Assembly: GCA_003255065.1 (NCBI GenBank)
Contig: QAOA01001448.1
Coordinates: forward strand, 948,825 to 1,012,824
Direction: 5' to 3'
Length of the DNA: 64,000 bases
Source of the DNA: Cercis canadensis
Lineage: Eukaryota; Streptophyta; Magnoliopsida; Fabales; Fabaceae
Position numbers and translations under genes: made by a program. Positions 9,661-20,436 of this stretch are shown piece after piece; the stretch's first letter is position 1, and every line of letters starts with the position of its first letter. The notes beneath the pieces were generated by a model that was not told the DNA's origin, did not search any database, and saw only the letters and a program-made list of their open reading frames with translations.

Positions 9661-10959
9661 ATGGAGGGAATTCAGCACAGAAGGGTGGAAGTGAATGGCA
9701 TAAAGATGCACGTAGCAGAGAAAGGAGAAGGTCCAGTAGTCTTATTCCTGCATGGCTTCCCTGAACTGTGGTACTCGTGGCGGCACCAGATTTTGGCTCT
9801 GAGCTCCCTCGGCTACCGTGCGGTGGCTCCAGATCTTCGTGGGTACGGCGAGACGGAAGCCCCAGATTCAATAAGCAGCTACTCATGCTTTCACCTTGTG
9901 GGTGACCTTGTTGCTCTCATAGACACTCTTGGTGTTGGTGAGCAACAAGTGTTTGTAGTTGGGCATGACTGGGGAGCCATTCTGGGTTGGTACCTCTGCT
10001 TGTTTAGGCCAGACAGAGTTAAGGCTTATGTTTGCCTCAGTGTCCCCTTTCGCCCCTTCCTCGGCCGAAACCCACAAATCAAGACCGTTGATGCCTTTCG
10101 TGCCTTATATGGAGATGACTTCTACATCTGCAGATTTCAGGTTCTTTACTTAATTCCTTTTCTACCCCTATCAAAATCATACCAATTAATTCTACCAACA
10201 ATAACATTGTGCCTGCCTCGCTCATTAATTGTTATATATATTATAATTAAAGCAGATTGTGAATTATGATTCAGATTTGGTACTCTTAAAAAGCTCATCA
10301 TCTAATTGATGTTTTGACAGGAACCGGGCAAGATGGAAGCTCAGATAGCTGAAGCTGGCACTGCCTATGTGCTCAAGAACATACTTACAACTCGCCAAAC
10401 GGATGCACCTATCTTGCCAAAAGGAGAGTACGGAACTGGATTCAACCCTGATACTCCACAAACCCTGCCCTCTTGGCTCTCACAAGAAGAACTTGATTAT
10501 TATGTTTTCAAATTTGAAAACACAGGCTTCTCTGGAGGCTTGAACTATTATAGAAAATTGAACTTGTAAGTTCCTATTTCCTCTTCTACCAAACTAGTAA
10601 ATTACTGTGTCAAGAGTCTTTTTTTTAAAAATATATATAACATAGCACTGACAAAAAAAGGGTATTGCAGAGATTGGGAGCTGACAGCAGCATGGACAGG
10701 AGTAGGAGTGAATGTACCAGTGAAGTTCATAGTGGGTGAGCTAGACTTGGTATACACAGCCCCAGGAATGAAGGAGTATGTCCACGGTGATGGCTTCAAG
10801 AAAGATGTGCCAAACTTGAAGGAAGTGGTTGTGCAAAAAGGAGTAGCTCACTTCAATAACCAAGAAGCGGCAGAGGAAGTCAGCAATCACATTTACGACT
10901 TCATTAACAAGTTCTCATTTGATCCACAACTTAATCCACTTGTGACTTCAGTTAAATAA
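9661..10959 (+). CDS. Soluble epoxide hydrolase (alpha/beta-hydrolase), copy 1
   Basis: Three exons (9661-10140, 10321-10565, 10671-10959) encode 337 residues. Plant soluble epoxide hydrolases convert epoxides, including fatty-acid epoxides, to diols in the cytosol or peroxisome. The fold is complete: oxyanion motif HGFP (31-34), nucleophile Asp103 in GHDWGA, cap-domain tyrosines Tyr155 and Tyr237, and relay Asp267 (VGELDLVY) with His302 (VAHFNNQ). The spacings equal those of potato StEH1 (Asp105, Tyr154, Tyr235, Asp265, His300), apart from a short insertion around RPFLG before the cap. The start is in frame at MEGIQHRRVEVNG. The C-terminus runs about 14 residues past the INKF where copy 2 stops. 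It forms a tandem pair with the gene at 13.8 kb, with identical intron positions. Confidence 0.95.
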
Positions 10960-11244
10960 TGTAATTATCATTCACAACCTTGTTCCCTTGTATTTGAATT
11001 AAGACGGACAAATCTAAATTATTAAAATGTTTGATTGCCGAGCCTGTGAAGCTTCTACTCAAGTAATTAATATAATCATCTTACCAGATCAATTGAAGGA
11101 CAATATTTTCAATAATTAGTTATAGATAACGGTACGCTGATTGTAAAATTAAACAACATAAATTTAGTGAAATAGCATATTTGATGGACTCTGGTATTCA
11201 GATTAGCTGCTATACTATATCCACATCAAGTCAATCCCTTAAAA

Positions 11245-11305
11245 TGGCAATCGCGCTTACGACTTCGTTAAAAAGTTCTGATCTGATCCACAACATAATC
11301 TGCCT
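11245..11305 (+). pseudogene. Epoxide hydrolase 3'-end relic
   Basis: About 60 bp resemble the end of exon 3 of copy 1 (the NHIYDFINKF region and the following bases around GATCCACAAC). It is isolated and not translatable in context, and is one of several footprints of lost tandem copies. Confidence 0.6.
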
Positions 11306-11724
11306 GTTGTTCTCTCTTGATTTCATTTTAGAGAATCTGTGATTAAAACAGTGTACGCTGATTTTTGTAATTAAATAACATAACTTGTTGAACTCTATTA
11401 TTCGGCTCAACTTTTTGTTTATTTAAAATGACCACAACCAATTAATATCTTTGGTTGAAGATATTTTCCCTCGAAGTGAACAACAGTTATTATCATTATG
11501 GTTTTGTATTTTTTTTTGGTTATTTTTTTAGTATTGATATAAAAAATTAACAGAAAAAAAAATAACTTAAAGAATTTACCACGGAAAAATTTTATAAGAA
11601 TCGCGTGAGAATTTTTTTCATTCTCTCACGTTCACTGTGAATTCATGAGAATCTCTGAGTAAGAAATTGATTTTTTTTTCCAAAACTATGGGGTTAATTT
11701 GTTGTTCCATTCAATGCATTGTAG

Positions 11725-11904
11725 AAATTGGGAGCTCACAGCACCGTGGACAGGAGCACAAGTGAAGGTACCAGTGAAGTTCATTACAGTGAATTAGACA
11801 TGGTCTACACTTCTCTTGGGAAGAAGGAATATATCCAGAGTGGTGAATTCAATAAAAATGTGCCAAATTTGGAGGAAGTGGTTATTAAGAAGGATTAGCT
11901 CACT
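11725..11904 (+). pseudogene. Epoxide hydrolase exon-3 relic A
   Basis: The segment starts after a preserved acceptor (CATTGTAG) and matches exon 3 (NWELTAPWTGAQVKVPVKF). It then loses a few bases at the VGELD motif, which breaks the frame, and ends in a stop (GATTAG) at the VQ-GVAHF position. At CTCACT the homology switches to MCTS1 intron and exon sequence. Confidence 0.85.
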
Positions 11905-12690
11905 CTACTGCAGTACCCAGGACTAGAACCAGTGTTGGATGATATACTTCCAAGGAAGTCCCTCTTATAGTTGCTAAATGGTTTGTGATTCTATTCCTAC
12001 TTTTTTCTTTAATTTTCTCAAGTTCACCTTTTTCCCCCATCACGACTCTTATGGTTGCTTTGGGCCTTGTTCTTGTAGTCAGAACCATCTGAATCTGGTC
12101 CTAGACTCCTAGTGAAAAACGCTCCTTTATTTTTCAATATCCGTGATGGACCATACATGCCCACATTGCGGCTGCTCCCATCAATGTAAAGTCTATCTTT
12201 CTTCACAACTCCAACTTGTTTATTTATTTTTGGATGAATACTATGCTACACCCTCTTAGTTGAATAGGTTTGGATGAGATTTATTCAATAATTTTTGTGT
12301 TATTGTGAATATATCGAAAAATTAAGTCACTCAATATATATTAAAATACACAGTTCTTTATAAAATGTAAAAATTATACGATATAAGAAAACATTATAAG
12401 AAATAACTTTTTTAAATTTATTTTTTACACTTTTTTTTATATTATATTGTTCTTGTATTTTTTTTATAAAGAATTGTGTGTTATAGACTTATAATACATA
12501 CTTGGTTATTCAATTTTTTGATATTTTTATAATGACACCAAAATCACACTATATAGGTTTCATTAGTTCCCATCCAACTGAAATAGTATAACATAGTGCT
12601 CACTTTAGTAAAACGTACAAATTGTTGAATCAACATTAATTATAATTATTTCCTGCTGCACTGTGACTGATTACCTATATGGTCCAATGA
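11899..12690 (+). other. Segment copied from the MCTS1 gene (introns included), split by a MITE
   Basis: Apart from the inserted element at 12233-12606, this stretch is a close copy of about 21501-21920, which covers MCTS1 exons 3 and 4 with the intron between them and part of intron 4. Introns are retained, so it was copied as DNA and not through mRNA. The 5' junction shares CTCACT with the epoxide hydrolase sequence, and the copy ends at GGTCCAATG beside a new epoxide hydrolase exon. Small indels show decay since copying. It cannot encode MCTS1. Confidence 0.88.
12233..12606. mobile_element. MITE inside the MCTS1-derived segment
   Basis: Comparison with the parent sequence near 21838 shows an extra 370-bp block here. 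Its ends are inverted repeats (GGATGAATACTATGCTACACC on the left; GTGAGCACTATGTTATACT as the reverse complement of the right), and the rest is AT-rich with no coding capacity. The same ends occur in miniature at 13458-13510. The target duplication is at most 2-3 bp and unclear. Confidence 0.65.
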
Positions 12691-12692
12691 CT

Positions 12693-12818
12693 GAATTCAA
12701 GAAAGATGTGCCAAATTTGGAGGAAGTGATTATTCAAGGAGGAGTAGCTCACTTCAATAATCAAGAAGCAGCTGAGGAAGTCAGCAAACACATTTACGAT
12801 TTTATTAACAAGTTCTGA
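12693..12818 (+). pseudogene. Epoxide hydrolase exon-3 relic B
   Basis: In one frame it reads EFKKDVPNLEEVIIQGGVAHFNNQ and continues to INKF and a stop, matching the last third of exon 3 with the catalytic His region intact. Its first 58 bp duplicate the end of relic A (11853-11904), so two partial copies flank the MCTS1-derived segment. No upstream exons remain. Confidence 0.85.
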
Positions 12819-13457
12819 TCTAATCGGCCTGCTCTATCTAGTTGTAGTTCAATAATGTGATTACCATGTTTCCTGCGCACCCATCCTTGTTTTCAGTTTC
12901 AATTCTACTCCTAGTTAGCATCAATAATAATACTACTCCCATTGTTGGACTTGGAACATTTTTTAATGTAAATCGCCGCCCCTTTCAATAAATATAATTT
13001 AACAAAGATTGTATACAAGTCATTTCATCCCAAATTTTAATTTCAATCTTTCAATTTGAGATAATTAATTAATACTTCACTGTGTTGAGGGCCCCTTTTA
13101 AATATTTGTCTTCTTAGATGCGGAAAATGAATTAGTGAAACTATGAACTGTGAGAAGAACAAAAATGGCAACACAAAACAAGGTTTTCATGTGTAGGTGG
13201 ATAGTTCAATACAAGTAACACTTAATGTTTTATCGCCATTTGTTAATTTATACGTTTTGGAGAAAGGAGCTTATATTGTTTTTCATTACTGTAGTCTGTA
13301 GGGGAGAAAGAGTATTGGAGATTAAGAGAACCCTTATATTGTTTTATCAGTTAAGTTTAAATTTAATTAATAGTGCGACAGCATTTGAAATCAATTAGGA
13401 GTTTCAGTTGGCAATAAATATTGAAAAATAATTTGAAAAAATTAAGCCATTTAATTA

Positions 13458-13510
13458 GGGTGAGCACTATGCTATACCCCTTATAAAGAGGTGTAGCATA
13501 GCTCTCACCC
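13458..13510. mobile_element. 53-bp mini-hairpin related to the 12.2-kb MITE
   Basis: GGGTGAGCACTATGCTATAC and its imperfect complement form a stem of about 23 bp around a TTATAAA loop. The arm equals the terminal repeat of the 12233-12606 element, so this looks like an extreme internal-deletion derivative of the same family. Confidence 0.55.
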
Positions 13511-13809
13511 AACTTTTAATTTAAATTCTTCAAATCACTTTAACTAAAGGTGAAGATATCGCAAATAATTGGTGGACAATATTTTTATGAACCAAAAGAA
13601 ACACATGTGGTGGACAATATCGCCGCCTTAGTATTGATTATTGAATGAGAATAGTTATTTTATTATTTACCAAAAAAATACTTTTTATTGTTATTTTTCC
13701 CAAGAAGGTCCATACAGCATTCAAGCCGGCCTTTATTTGTCTTACACTTACCAAGGCCATTCCGCATTCGCGATTCGCGTAGAGAAATCAGATTGAGAGA
13801 GAGAAGACG

Positions 13810-15284
13810 ATGGAGGGAATAGAGCATAGAACGGTGGAAGTCAACGGCATCAAGATGCACGTAGCAGAGAAAGGAGAAGGTCCAGTAGTGTTGTTTCTCC
13901 ATGGTTTCCCTGAACTCTGGTACTCTTGGCGGCACCAGATTGTGTCTCTGAGCTCCCTCGGCTACCGTGCGGTTGCTCCTGATCTCCGAGGCTATGGCGA
14001 CACGGAAGCTCCGAGTTCAGTGAGTAGCTACACATGCTTACACTTGGTGGGTGACATTGTTGGGCTTATTGATGCTCTGGGTGTGGACCAAGTATTCCTT
14101 GTGGCTCATGATTGGGGTGCCATTATCGGTTGGTACCTCTGCATGTTTCGTCCTGAAAGAATCAAAGCCTATGTCTGTCTCAGTGTCCCCTTCCTCCCAA
14201 GAAACCCAAAGGTCAAGCCACTTGATGCCATGCGAGCCTTGTATGGAGATGACTACTATATCTGCAGATTTCAGGTTCTTCTCAACTCATCATCTACTTT
14301 CCCATTTAACTCACTTTTACCATTTTCTACTTCTTCCTTATACTCTTCTTTTCTTTGGGTATAATTATAAAACATAGAGAAATGTGCATATACTTTTTAC
14401 TTTTACCCAAATCTATTATGCTTATTTGCTCTCTTTAATCATCCTTTCTAACCAACCTTTTTCCTTTTTCTGGGTTTTGCTTTACTATTACACAACTTGT
14501 TGCTCCCCCAGTAATTAGACCGTCCGGGGAAAAAAAAGGGGGAGAAAAAATGGATCGGTAGTGCAGCAAATAAACGGTCACCGGTTGCATGCAACTATAA
14601 ATTAGCCCAATAATTTCTGAACCTCTCATGGTTTCATTGAGAAGTTGGTATATTTTGTAAAATAGTAGATCTGACCCTGTTTGTGAAATCACTAGCAGTG
14701 TGCCTAATCTATGTGACAGGAGGCAGGTAAGGTAGAATCTGAGATCGCCCAAATTGGCTCAGCACAAACGCTCAAGAACATCCTCACAAGTCGCAAAACA
14801 GGCCCACCAATCTTGCCAAAAGCAGGGTTTGGATCCAATCCTAATCCACCACAGACCTTACCCTCTTGGCTCTCAGAGGAAGATCTTGCTTATTTTGCCT
14901 CCAAATTTGACAACAAGGGCTTCACTGGACCCTTGAACTACTACAGAAATTTGAACACGTATGTTGCTCTTTCTTTTTCTGCCTGGGATCACATACAACA
15001 CAGAATACTGATAAATTTGTTTTTGAATGCATTGCAGAAATTGGGAACTGACAGCAGCATGGAGTGGAGCACAAGTGAAAGTAGCAGTGAAGTTCATTAC
15101 AGGTGAGTTAGACGTGGTATACACGTCGTTTGGGATGAAGGACTACATCGAGAGTGGTGGTTTCAAGAAAGATGTGCCCAATTTGGAACAAGTGGTTGTG
15201 CAAGAAGGAGTATGCCATTTCAACAACCAGGAAGCAGCAGAGGATATTAGCAATCACATCTACAGTTTCATCAACAAGTTCTGA
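13810..15284 (+). CDS. Soluble epoxide hydrolase (alpha/beta-hydrolase), copy 2
   Basis: Exons 13810-14274, 14720-14958 and 15038-15284 encode 316 residues, the usual size for the plant family. Motifs are HGFP (31-34), nucleophile Asp101 (AHDWGA), cap tyrosines Tyr150 and Tyr230, and relay Asp260 (TGELDVVY) with His295. Residue 294 is Cys (GVCHF) where copy 1 has Ala. All spacings match potato StEH1. The ATG at 13810 aligns with the copy-1 start, and both intron positions and phases are the same, so the two arose by tandem duplication. The introns differ strongly in length, and copy 2 lacks the RPFLG insertion. Differential substrate use is possible but not shown by the sequence. Confidence 0.95.
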
Positions 15285-16074
15285 TCTAAACTTTGGTTGA
15301 ATAATTCATTTACTATCGCCGCTTTTTGTTTAAGCTTATTTTCTACTTTGCATTTTGGTTGTGCAAGGAGGCGTATGCCATTCAGAACCTTGTTCCCTAA
15401 TTTGGTTGAAAATAAATTTGTGAAACTGTCTACTGTGAGAAGTAAGTGACCACTTCCAAAACAAAACAAAACAGTGGCCAACCTTTTATGTTTTATTGCC
15501 ATTCCTTGATTTCTCCGCTTTGGACAAAAAGAGCTTCAGTCAGTAGGAGACAAAAAGTATTGGATATTTAAGATCAATTCTTACTTAACTCTCATACCAT
15601 CTCTTCAATGAATTCAGTTAAATATTGAGAGATTAATTTAGAGTGCGAATATAGGAGAACATTTGAAATTAATTAGGAGTCACTGTGACTAATTAGCATT
15701 CACAATTAATTAAGAAAAGTAATTATTATTTTTTAATTCTACAAACTTCATCTCACCTCAAACTTGTTTATTTGATCAGCCCTTTTCTTTCATTTCATTA
15801 AGTTGCAATACTGTAGGATGGGCCTCATTATTAGCTTGCCTGTGTTAGCATCAATAAATAAATTATTTTCATATAAAAAGAATCATACGTGAGTAGAAAT
15901 AAATCGATTACCAATAATCATTATTTAGGGGAATAATTCATTCAATATAAGTAAGTATACATTTATATGATTCAAAGTACAAGCTATTCTGACTATTTAT
16001 GAAATTAATTCTTTTTATATCAGGTAAAAGGAAAGTGACAATTATTCCGAAATGGCATGGTTTAGTTATTATCC
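15285..16074. other. Spacer between epoxide hydrolase 2 and the SWEET gene
   Basis: A further fragment of about 35 bp resembling exon 3 (GTTGTGCAAGGAGGCGTATG, near 15357) shows one more lost epoxide hydrolase copy. The rest is AT-rich with no gene. The two flanking genes converge here. Confidence 0.5.
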
Positions 16075-18579
16075 TTATCCTTGTGATGTGAAGGTTAAAA
16101 GTGAAGGATAATTGTGTGTGTGTCCTCTAAATCCAATTTCGACGTCAACATGAGGAATAGCATTATCCTGTGGATTGGGCAAGGTTAAGGTAGAGGGCAA
16201 ATTGTATGCCCCGAAGGAGAGCGTCTTGAGAAGCCTTCGCATGGTGATAGTGTCTGGCCCACTCATGCTGGGCTTTGGGAGGCTTTTGACCTTTTTAAGG
16301 GCCTTGGCCTTCACACCGTCTTTCATTACTTTCAACTTACCTTCCTCGCCATGGTTATTGTATTTGTCCACCATGTCTCCTTCCACTACACCAACCAGCC
16401 CTTTTGTAGATTCTGTTTCACCCTTTTTATTCTTGTACACCACATAAATTATCAGCTGGGCTGATCCCAATCCAAACCCAATTGCATTTGGTATCTGAAA
16501 AGTGCAAATATTCACCACGGACAAATATTATATATCCATATGCCATTAGTCAAAAAACACAATATCAATATGAGTGATGATTGATTATGAAACATTAACC
16601 ATGTATAGTTGCTTTCTCGATACTCATAACTATCTTTGCTAACGTATATGCAATATCTTAAGGGAAAGTTCATTGCTTTTTCTCGTTTGAGTTATTCTAG
16701 CTGTAAACATGTTAAATCCACCAATTAATATGCTTTTTTTATTTTTTATTTTAACGATATTTCCTTCTCTAGTAAAAATAACTTTTGAAGTCAATTGAGC
16801 TTTAAATTAATTAGTCATAAAGCTATTCTCATAAGAATAAGGCCTTGTATCTAAGGCTTCTCATTAATAAAATGAGAGTTTCAAAGTATTCACTCACGTA
16901 AAGTTATAGTTGTAGATGTTTTGATAGTAAAATTTTTAAAGCAAGAATGACTCACTTCAAATTTGATAAAAATCTGGCTCAATCCAAAATTTAGAGTTAA
17001 GCCATAACTTTTAGATTAATAAATAAATGACTTTTGAGTATAATTAGGAGACACGTATGCTCGATGATTTTTTAGCGTAATTTATATGATGCACGAGGCT
17101 TGTCAAATAATTGAATAAGCATAACTAGAATTAACCACAACTTAATTGTTCTTTAAATAGAAAGAGAAAGAAAACATACCCCAATGTAGATATCTTTGAT
17201 GAGCAAAGAGTAGATTGCCCAAATGGTGGCATTTAGAAACATGAAAAATGAGAGTAGAAACGGCATGTATTCCACGCTCTTGGTCTTTATCACCGTTTTC
17301 TGTTGCACATTAATATTCTAGTTAGTTGCAAACGACAAAACTTTTGATATTTGTCTTTATGACACAATTAAAGTCTCTATCACTTATTATTGGAAGCCGT
17401 CTGTTATAAGCATGCATGCTATTTCTTTTCCTTTCGAATATGATATATTTTCATATGCGATCTTCAGCACTTTACGTATATAATAAATTTGTTAATAATG
17501 GATGCAGATGCAACATAAGGCTAAGACTTGAAGTTGAGTTATACAGTATGAATTATGAAGGCAATAAAAAACTCACCACGGCTAATAATGGGGAAGCATA
17601 CATAATTACAGTTAATCCGGAACATAAAATTNATAATAAATTTGTTAATAATGGATGCAGATGCAACATAAGGTTAAGACTTGAAGTTGAGTTATACAGT
17701 ATGAATTATGAAGGCAATAAAAAACTCACCATGGCTAATAATGGGGAAGCATACATAATTACAGTTAATCCGGAACATAAAATTTAAAGAAAGGTAAGCT
17801 GGATACTTCCTCGCAGAACAAAAAGAGTTACTGAAATCACAACACCAAGAAAACCCACATCTAATATGCCCACCAACTTTGCCATCTTAACCTACATACA
17901 TAGCAAAATCAAAGCAAATAAGAAAACTAAGAAAATTTATATTTGATCTATTTACCTGATCACTATGTCCATTGAGAAATTAAAATAATCTCACAAAGTA
18001 ACTTAGTGGAATTCCTCCCATTAATTTTAATTTTCCTTCAATACTAATTAATAATTGAAAAGGAGATAATTTGTGACCTTCTTATCCCGGGGTGCATAGA
18101 TGAGGAAAAGAAGTATGTAGATGCAGTGAAAGATAGAACCAGCTCCATTCACTGTTGCGATTAAAAAACCACTCGGCTTTAGAACTCCATAGAAAGTCCA
18201 CAAACTTGTGCACAAGAACGTTGTTATATACGGGGCTCCCTTGTAATTCTCTGTTGTTTTCTTCTTCACCACTTCCCGAAAGGTTTTGCTGTAAATTTAC
18301 AAATATGACATTAATACCTCTTATTATTAATTACTTAAAAACAACTAAAACTGCTACTATGAATTCTTCACTATTAGGATGGTATGGTATACGTACATGG
18401 GAGAAGCAAATACCAGAAGGGATATTATATTGCCTGATTAAAGGAAATAACAAAAGAAAAATGAAAACTAGTCAGAATAAGAGCTTGGGAAAGGAAAAAT
18501 ATTTAAAAAAAAAATGTTGCAAATTAAGAAAATAAATACACTTGCCAATTATGGCAACAACAAGGCTGAAGGTGGCCAT
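16075..18579 (-). CDS. SWEET-type sugar transporter with an in-frame stop codon
   Basis: Six exons on the minus strand (18579-18546, 18433-18397, 18288-18078, 17891-17730, 17299-17180, 16494-16075) have the canonical SWEET lengths for exons 2 (37 bp), 4 (162 bp) and 5 (120 bp), and would give 327 residues. SWEETs are seven-helix sugar uniporters with two MtN3 domains. Visible motifs include ASPIKTF, TTENYKGAPYI, SLWTFYG, TVNGAGS, MYASPLLAM, TKSVEYMPFLLS and IPNAIGFGLGSAQL; the pattern is closest to the vacuolar clade IV (SWEET16/17), with an unusually long tail of about 115 residues. Codon 130 is TAA (17786-17784) where relatives have Gly, which would truncate the protein before helix 5. Intron 1 appears to be GC-AG (G|GCAAGT). 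Exon 4 lies next to an N-gap with a duplicated flank. Confidence 0.85.
17480..17784. repeat. 152-bp duplication around a single N (probable assembly artefact)
   Basis: 17480-17631 and 17633-17784 are the same sequence apart from two base differences, separated only by the N at 17632. One difference falls at the exon-4 donor (CACCACGG versus CACCATGG); the second copy keeps the expected ATG|GTGAG. Two contig ends from different haplotypes that were not merged explain this better than a real tandem duplication. Confidence 0.85.
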
Positions 18580-20183
18580 GAAATTAGGAAGAAGACGTGA
18601 ATATCAGCGTTGTTGGTGAGAGGATATTAATCTCGAATGTTTACAACCTTCGTAGATTCCCATACGTATTTATATCCATGGGTGGCTGTTGTTGTTGTTG
18701 TTTTTTTTTTTTAATATATATATATATAAAATCTGTTTAGATCATCAAGCTTAATCAATCTGATTCTCACCTTAAAAAAATAGGGTTTTGAGATTGATCT
18801 TCCTCCGTATCTATGTATCATTATTTTTAATTAAGGAGGAAAATAAAATAAAATAATATAGATGTATGTTGGTTGTCCACAACAAGAATGACCCCTTTCT
18901 CTGGCTGCCTACAATTGGAGAAAGTTAATTGATTTCAGATACGATAATTTGGTAAAGAAAGCTGTTTGTTTTTGCTCACCAACAAGTTCAGCTTCAATAC
19001 TATAATTAACAATTAAAATTGTACACTATCTAAATTACTTCAACATGTAATGATATTCCTAAACTAATGCTTTAGATCTTTTGGGAGAAAAAGACTAAAA
19101 AGCGAAAAAAATAAAAATGAAAGTGTGCAATAAAATAACATGACCGCGTGATTGGGAAATCTGCCTTTAAAAGTAAAACGGTGGTTAAAAGTGTTTGTAA
19201 TGAGGTCCAAGAGGTGGGACAAAACAAAATGTCAGATTTTTGTTGCTTTATTTAGAAGAAGGCACAGTGGGGTTGGGAGAGATACTCATGTGATTTAATA
19301 AACCAAAAGACACTCACTTTTTTTGTTTTTGTTTTAGCCTCGTGGCTTGCTAAGATCAAGAGCAGCATTTGCTGTTATCAGTTTAACAGAAAGTGACACG
19401 CATGCTTGTCGAAACAAATGCCAACTCCTGGCTTATGGAATATTATCTGTCACTCACATTTCTCCAATTGATTTTCAACTCCTGTGGTTAATACTTTTCA
19501 CTCAAAAACTATAATATCTTTTTACCCACAAAAATAAATATAAAAAACCCGACAATATCTTTGTAAATATCCTCTACCATCCACGAAGTAACAACAATCA
19601 TACCGTGTGGATGCCTGAAAATAAAAAAATAAAAAAAAGAAGCAATTTCCTTTTTTATCTTTAGGACCAAACTCAACTTTTTTTTTTTTTAATTTTTAAA
19701 AGATACGGTCAAAGTGATTTGGATTCTTGAATTTGTTTTTACATCACTTGAGTTTCACAAAGTTTAATTAATACATTAAAATGGTTTATTTTATTTTAAA
19801 TTTTTTACTGTTATTTTTTTTTTTTGTATCACTTAAATTTTTTAAAAGGATAATTTTTGTTTAATATTTTAATTATAATTTTGAATTTAAACGCAACTCA
19901 TAATAAATTTTGATAAGTTGTTTGATTAGAAGGACAATTTAATTGGCTAATTAAACTTTCAAGAACAAAAGTAATATAAAAACTCTTTTATGGACTGAAG
20001 TAATTTTTGTTACATTTTTAAGGTAAAAAAACCTTTAACTTTTTTTTTGCTGAAAAATTTTCAAGACCGAAGTCAACTTGTTGGTGCTTAATGGACCAAA
20101 GCCCATAATATTAGAACTTAGAAGCTATCGGCCACACCAAGTGGGTTAAAAAAGAAAGCCCAAAGTGAGAAAGATCTGGAGGT
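18580..20183. other. Divergent intergenic region between SWEET (minus) and MCTS1 (plus)
   Basis: AT-rich, with a (TA) run near 18715-18728 and several poly-T tracts. No coding exon was seen. It must hold the promoters of both flanking genes. Confidence 0.4.
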
Positions 20184-20206
20184 GGCCCACGTTCAGTTGA
20201 GGCCCA
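20184..20206 (+). promoter_or_regulatory. Paired site II elements upstream of MCTS1
   Basis: GGCCCA occurs at 20184-20189 and 20201-20206 (TGGGCC on the other strand), about 230 bp before the start codon. Such site II elements, bound by TCP factors, are typical of plant genes for translation and growth. Confidence 0.45.
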
Positions 20207-20436
20207 ATATCTTTGCGGCGAGGAGGCTTACTGGCAACGCGGACTCCGCCGGTGACTGTGAGTTGTGTAGTCGAAGCGCATCTCTGCGCTCATTTTCACA
20301 TTCACTTGCCAAACTAAGACTCAGCACTAACCGCATAGCTTTTAGATCAATCAGACCTAAAACCTCAATAATTTGTACGTTTCATCTTGTTCCATTTGGA
20401 ACAACTATAGAGCTGCGTCTCTCGTCTCCATTAACC

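Noticed and set aside
9596..9886. Minus-strand frame opposite epoxide hydrolase exon 1
   Set aside because: A shadow of the real exon; the sense frame has full catalytic motifs and splice sites.
17416..17787. 123-codon plus-strand frame with internal repeat
   Set aside because: It is antisense to SWEET exon 4 and reads through the N between two copies of the same 152 bp.
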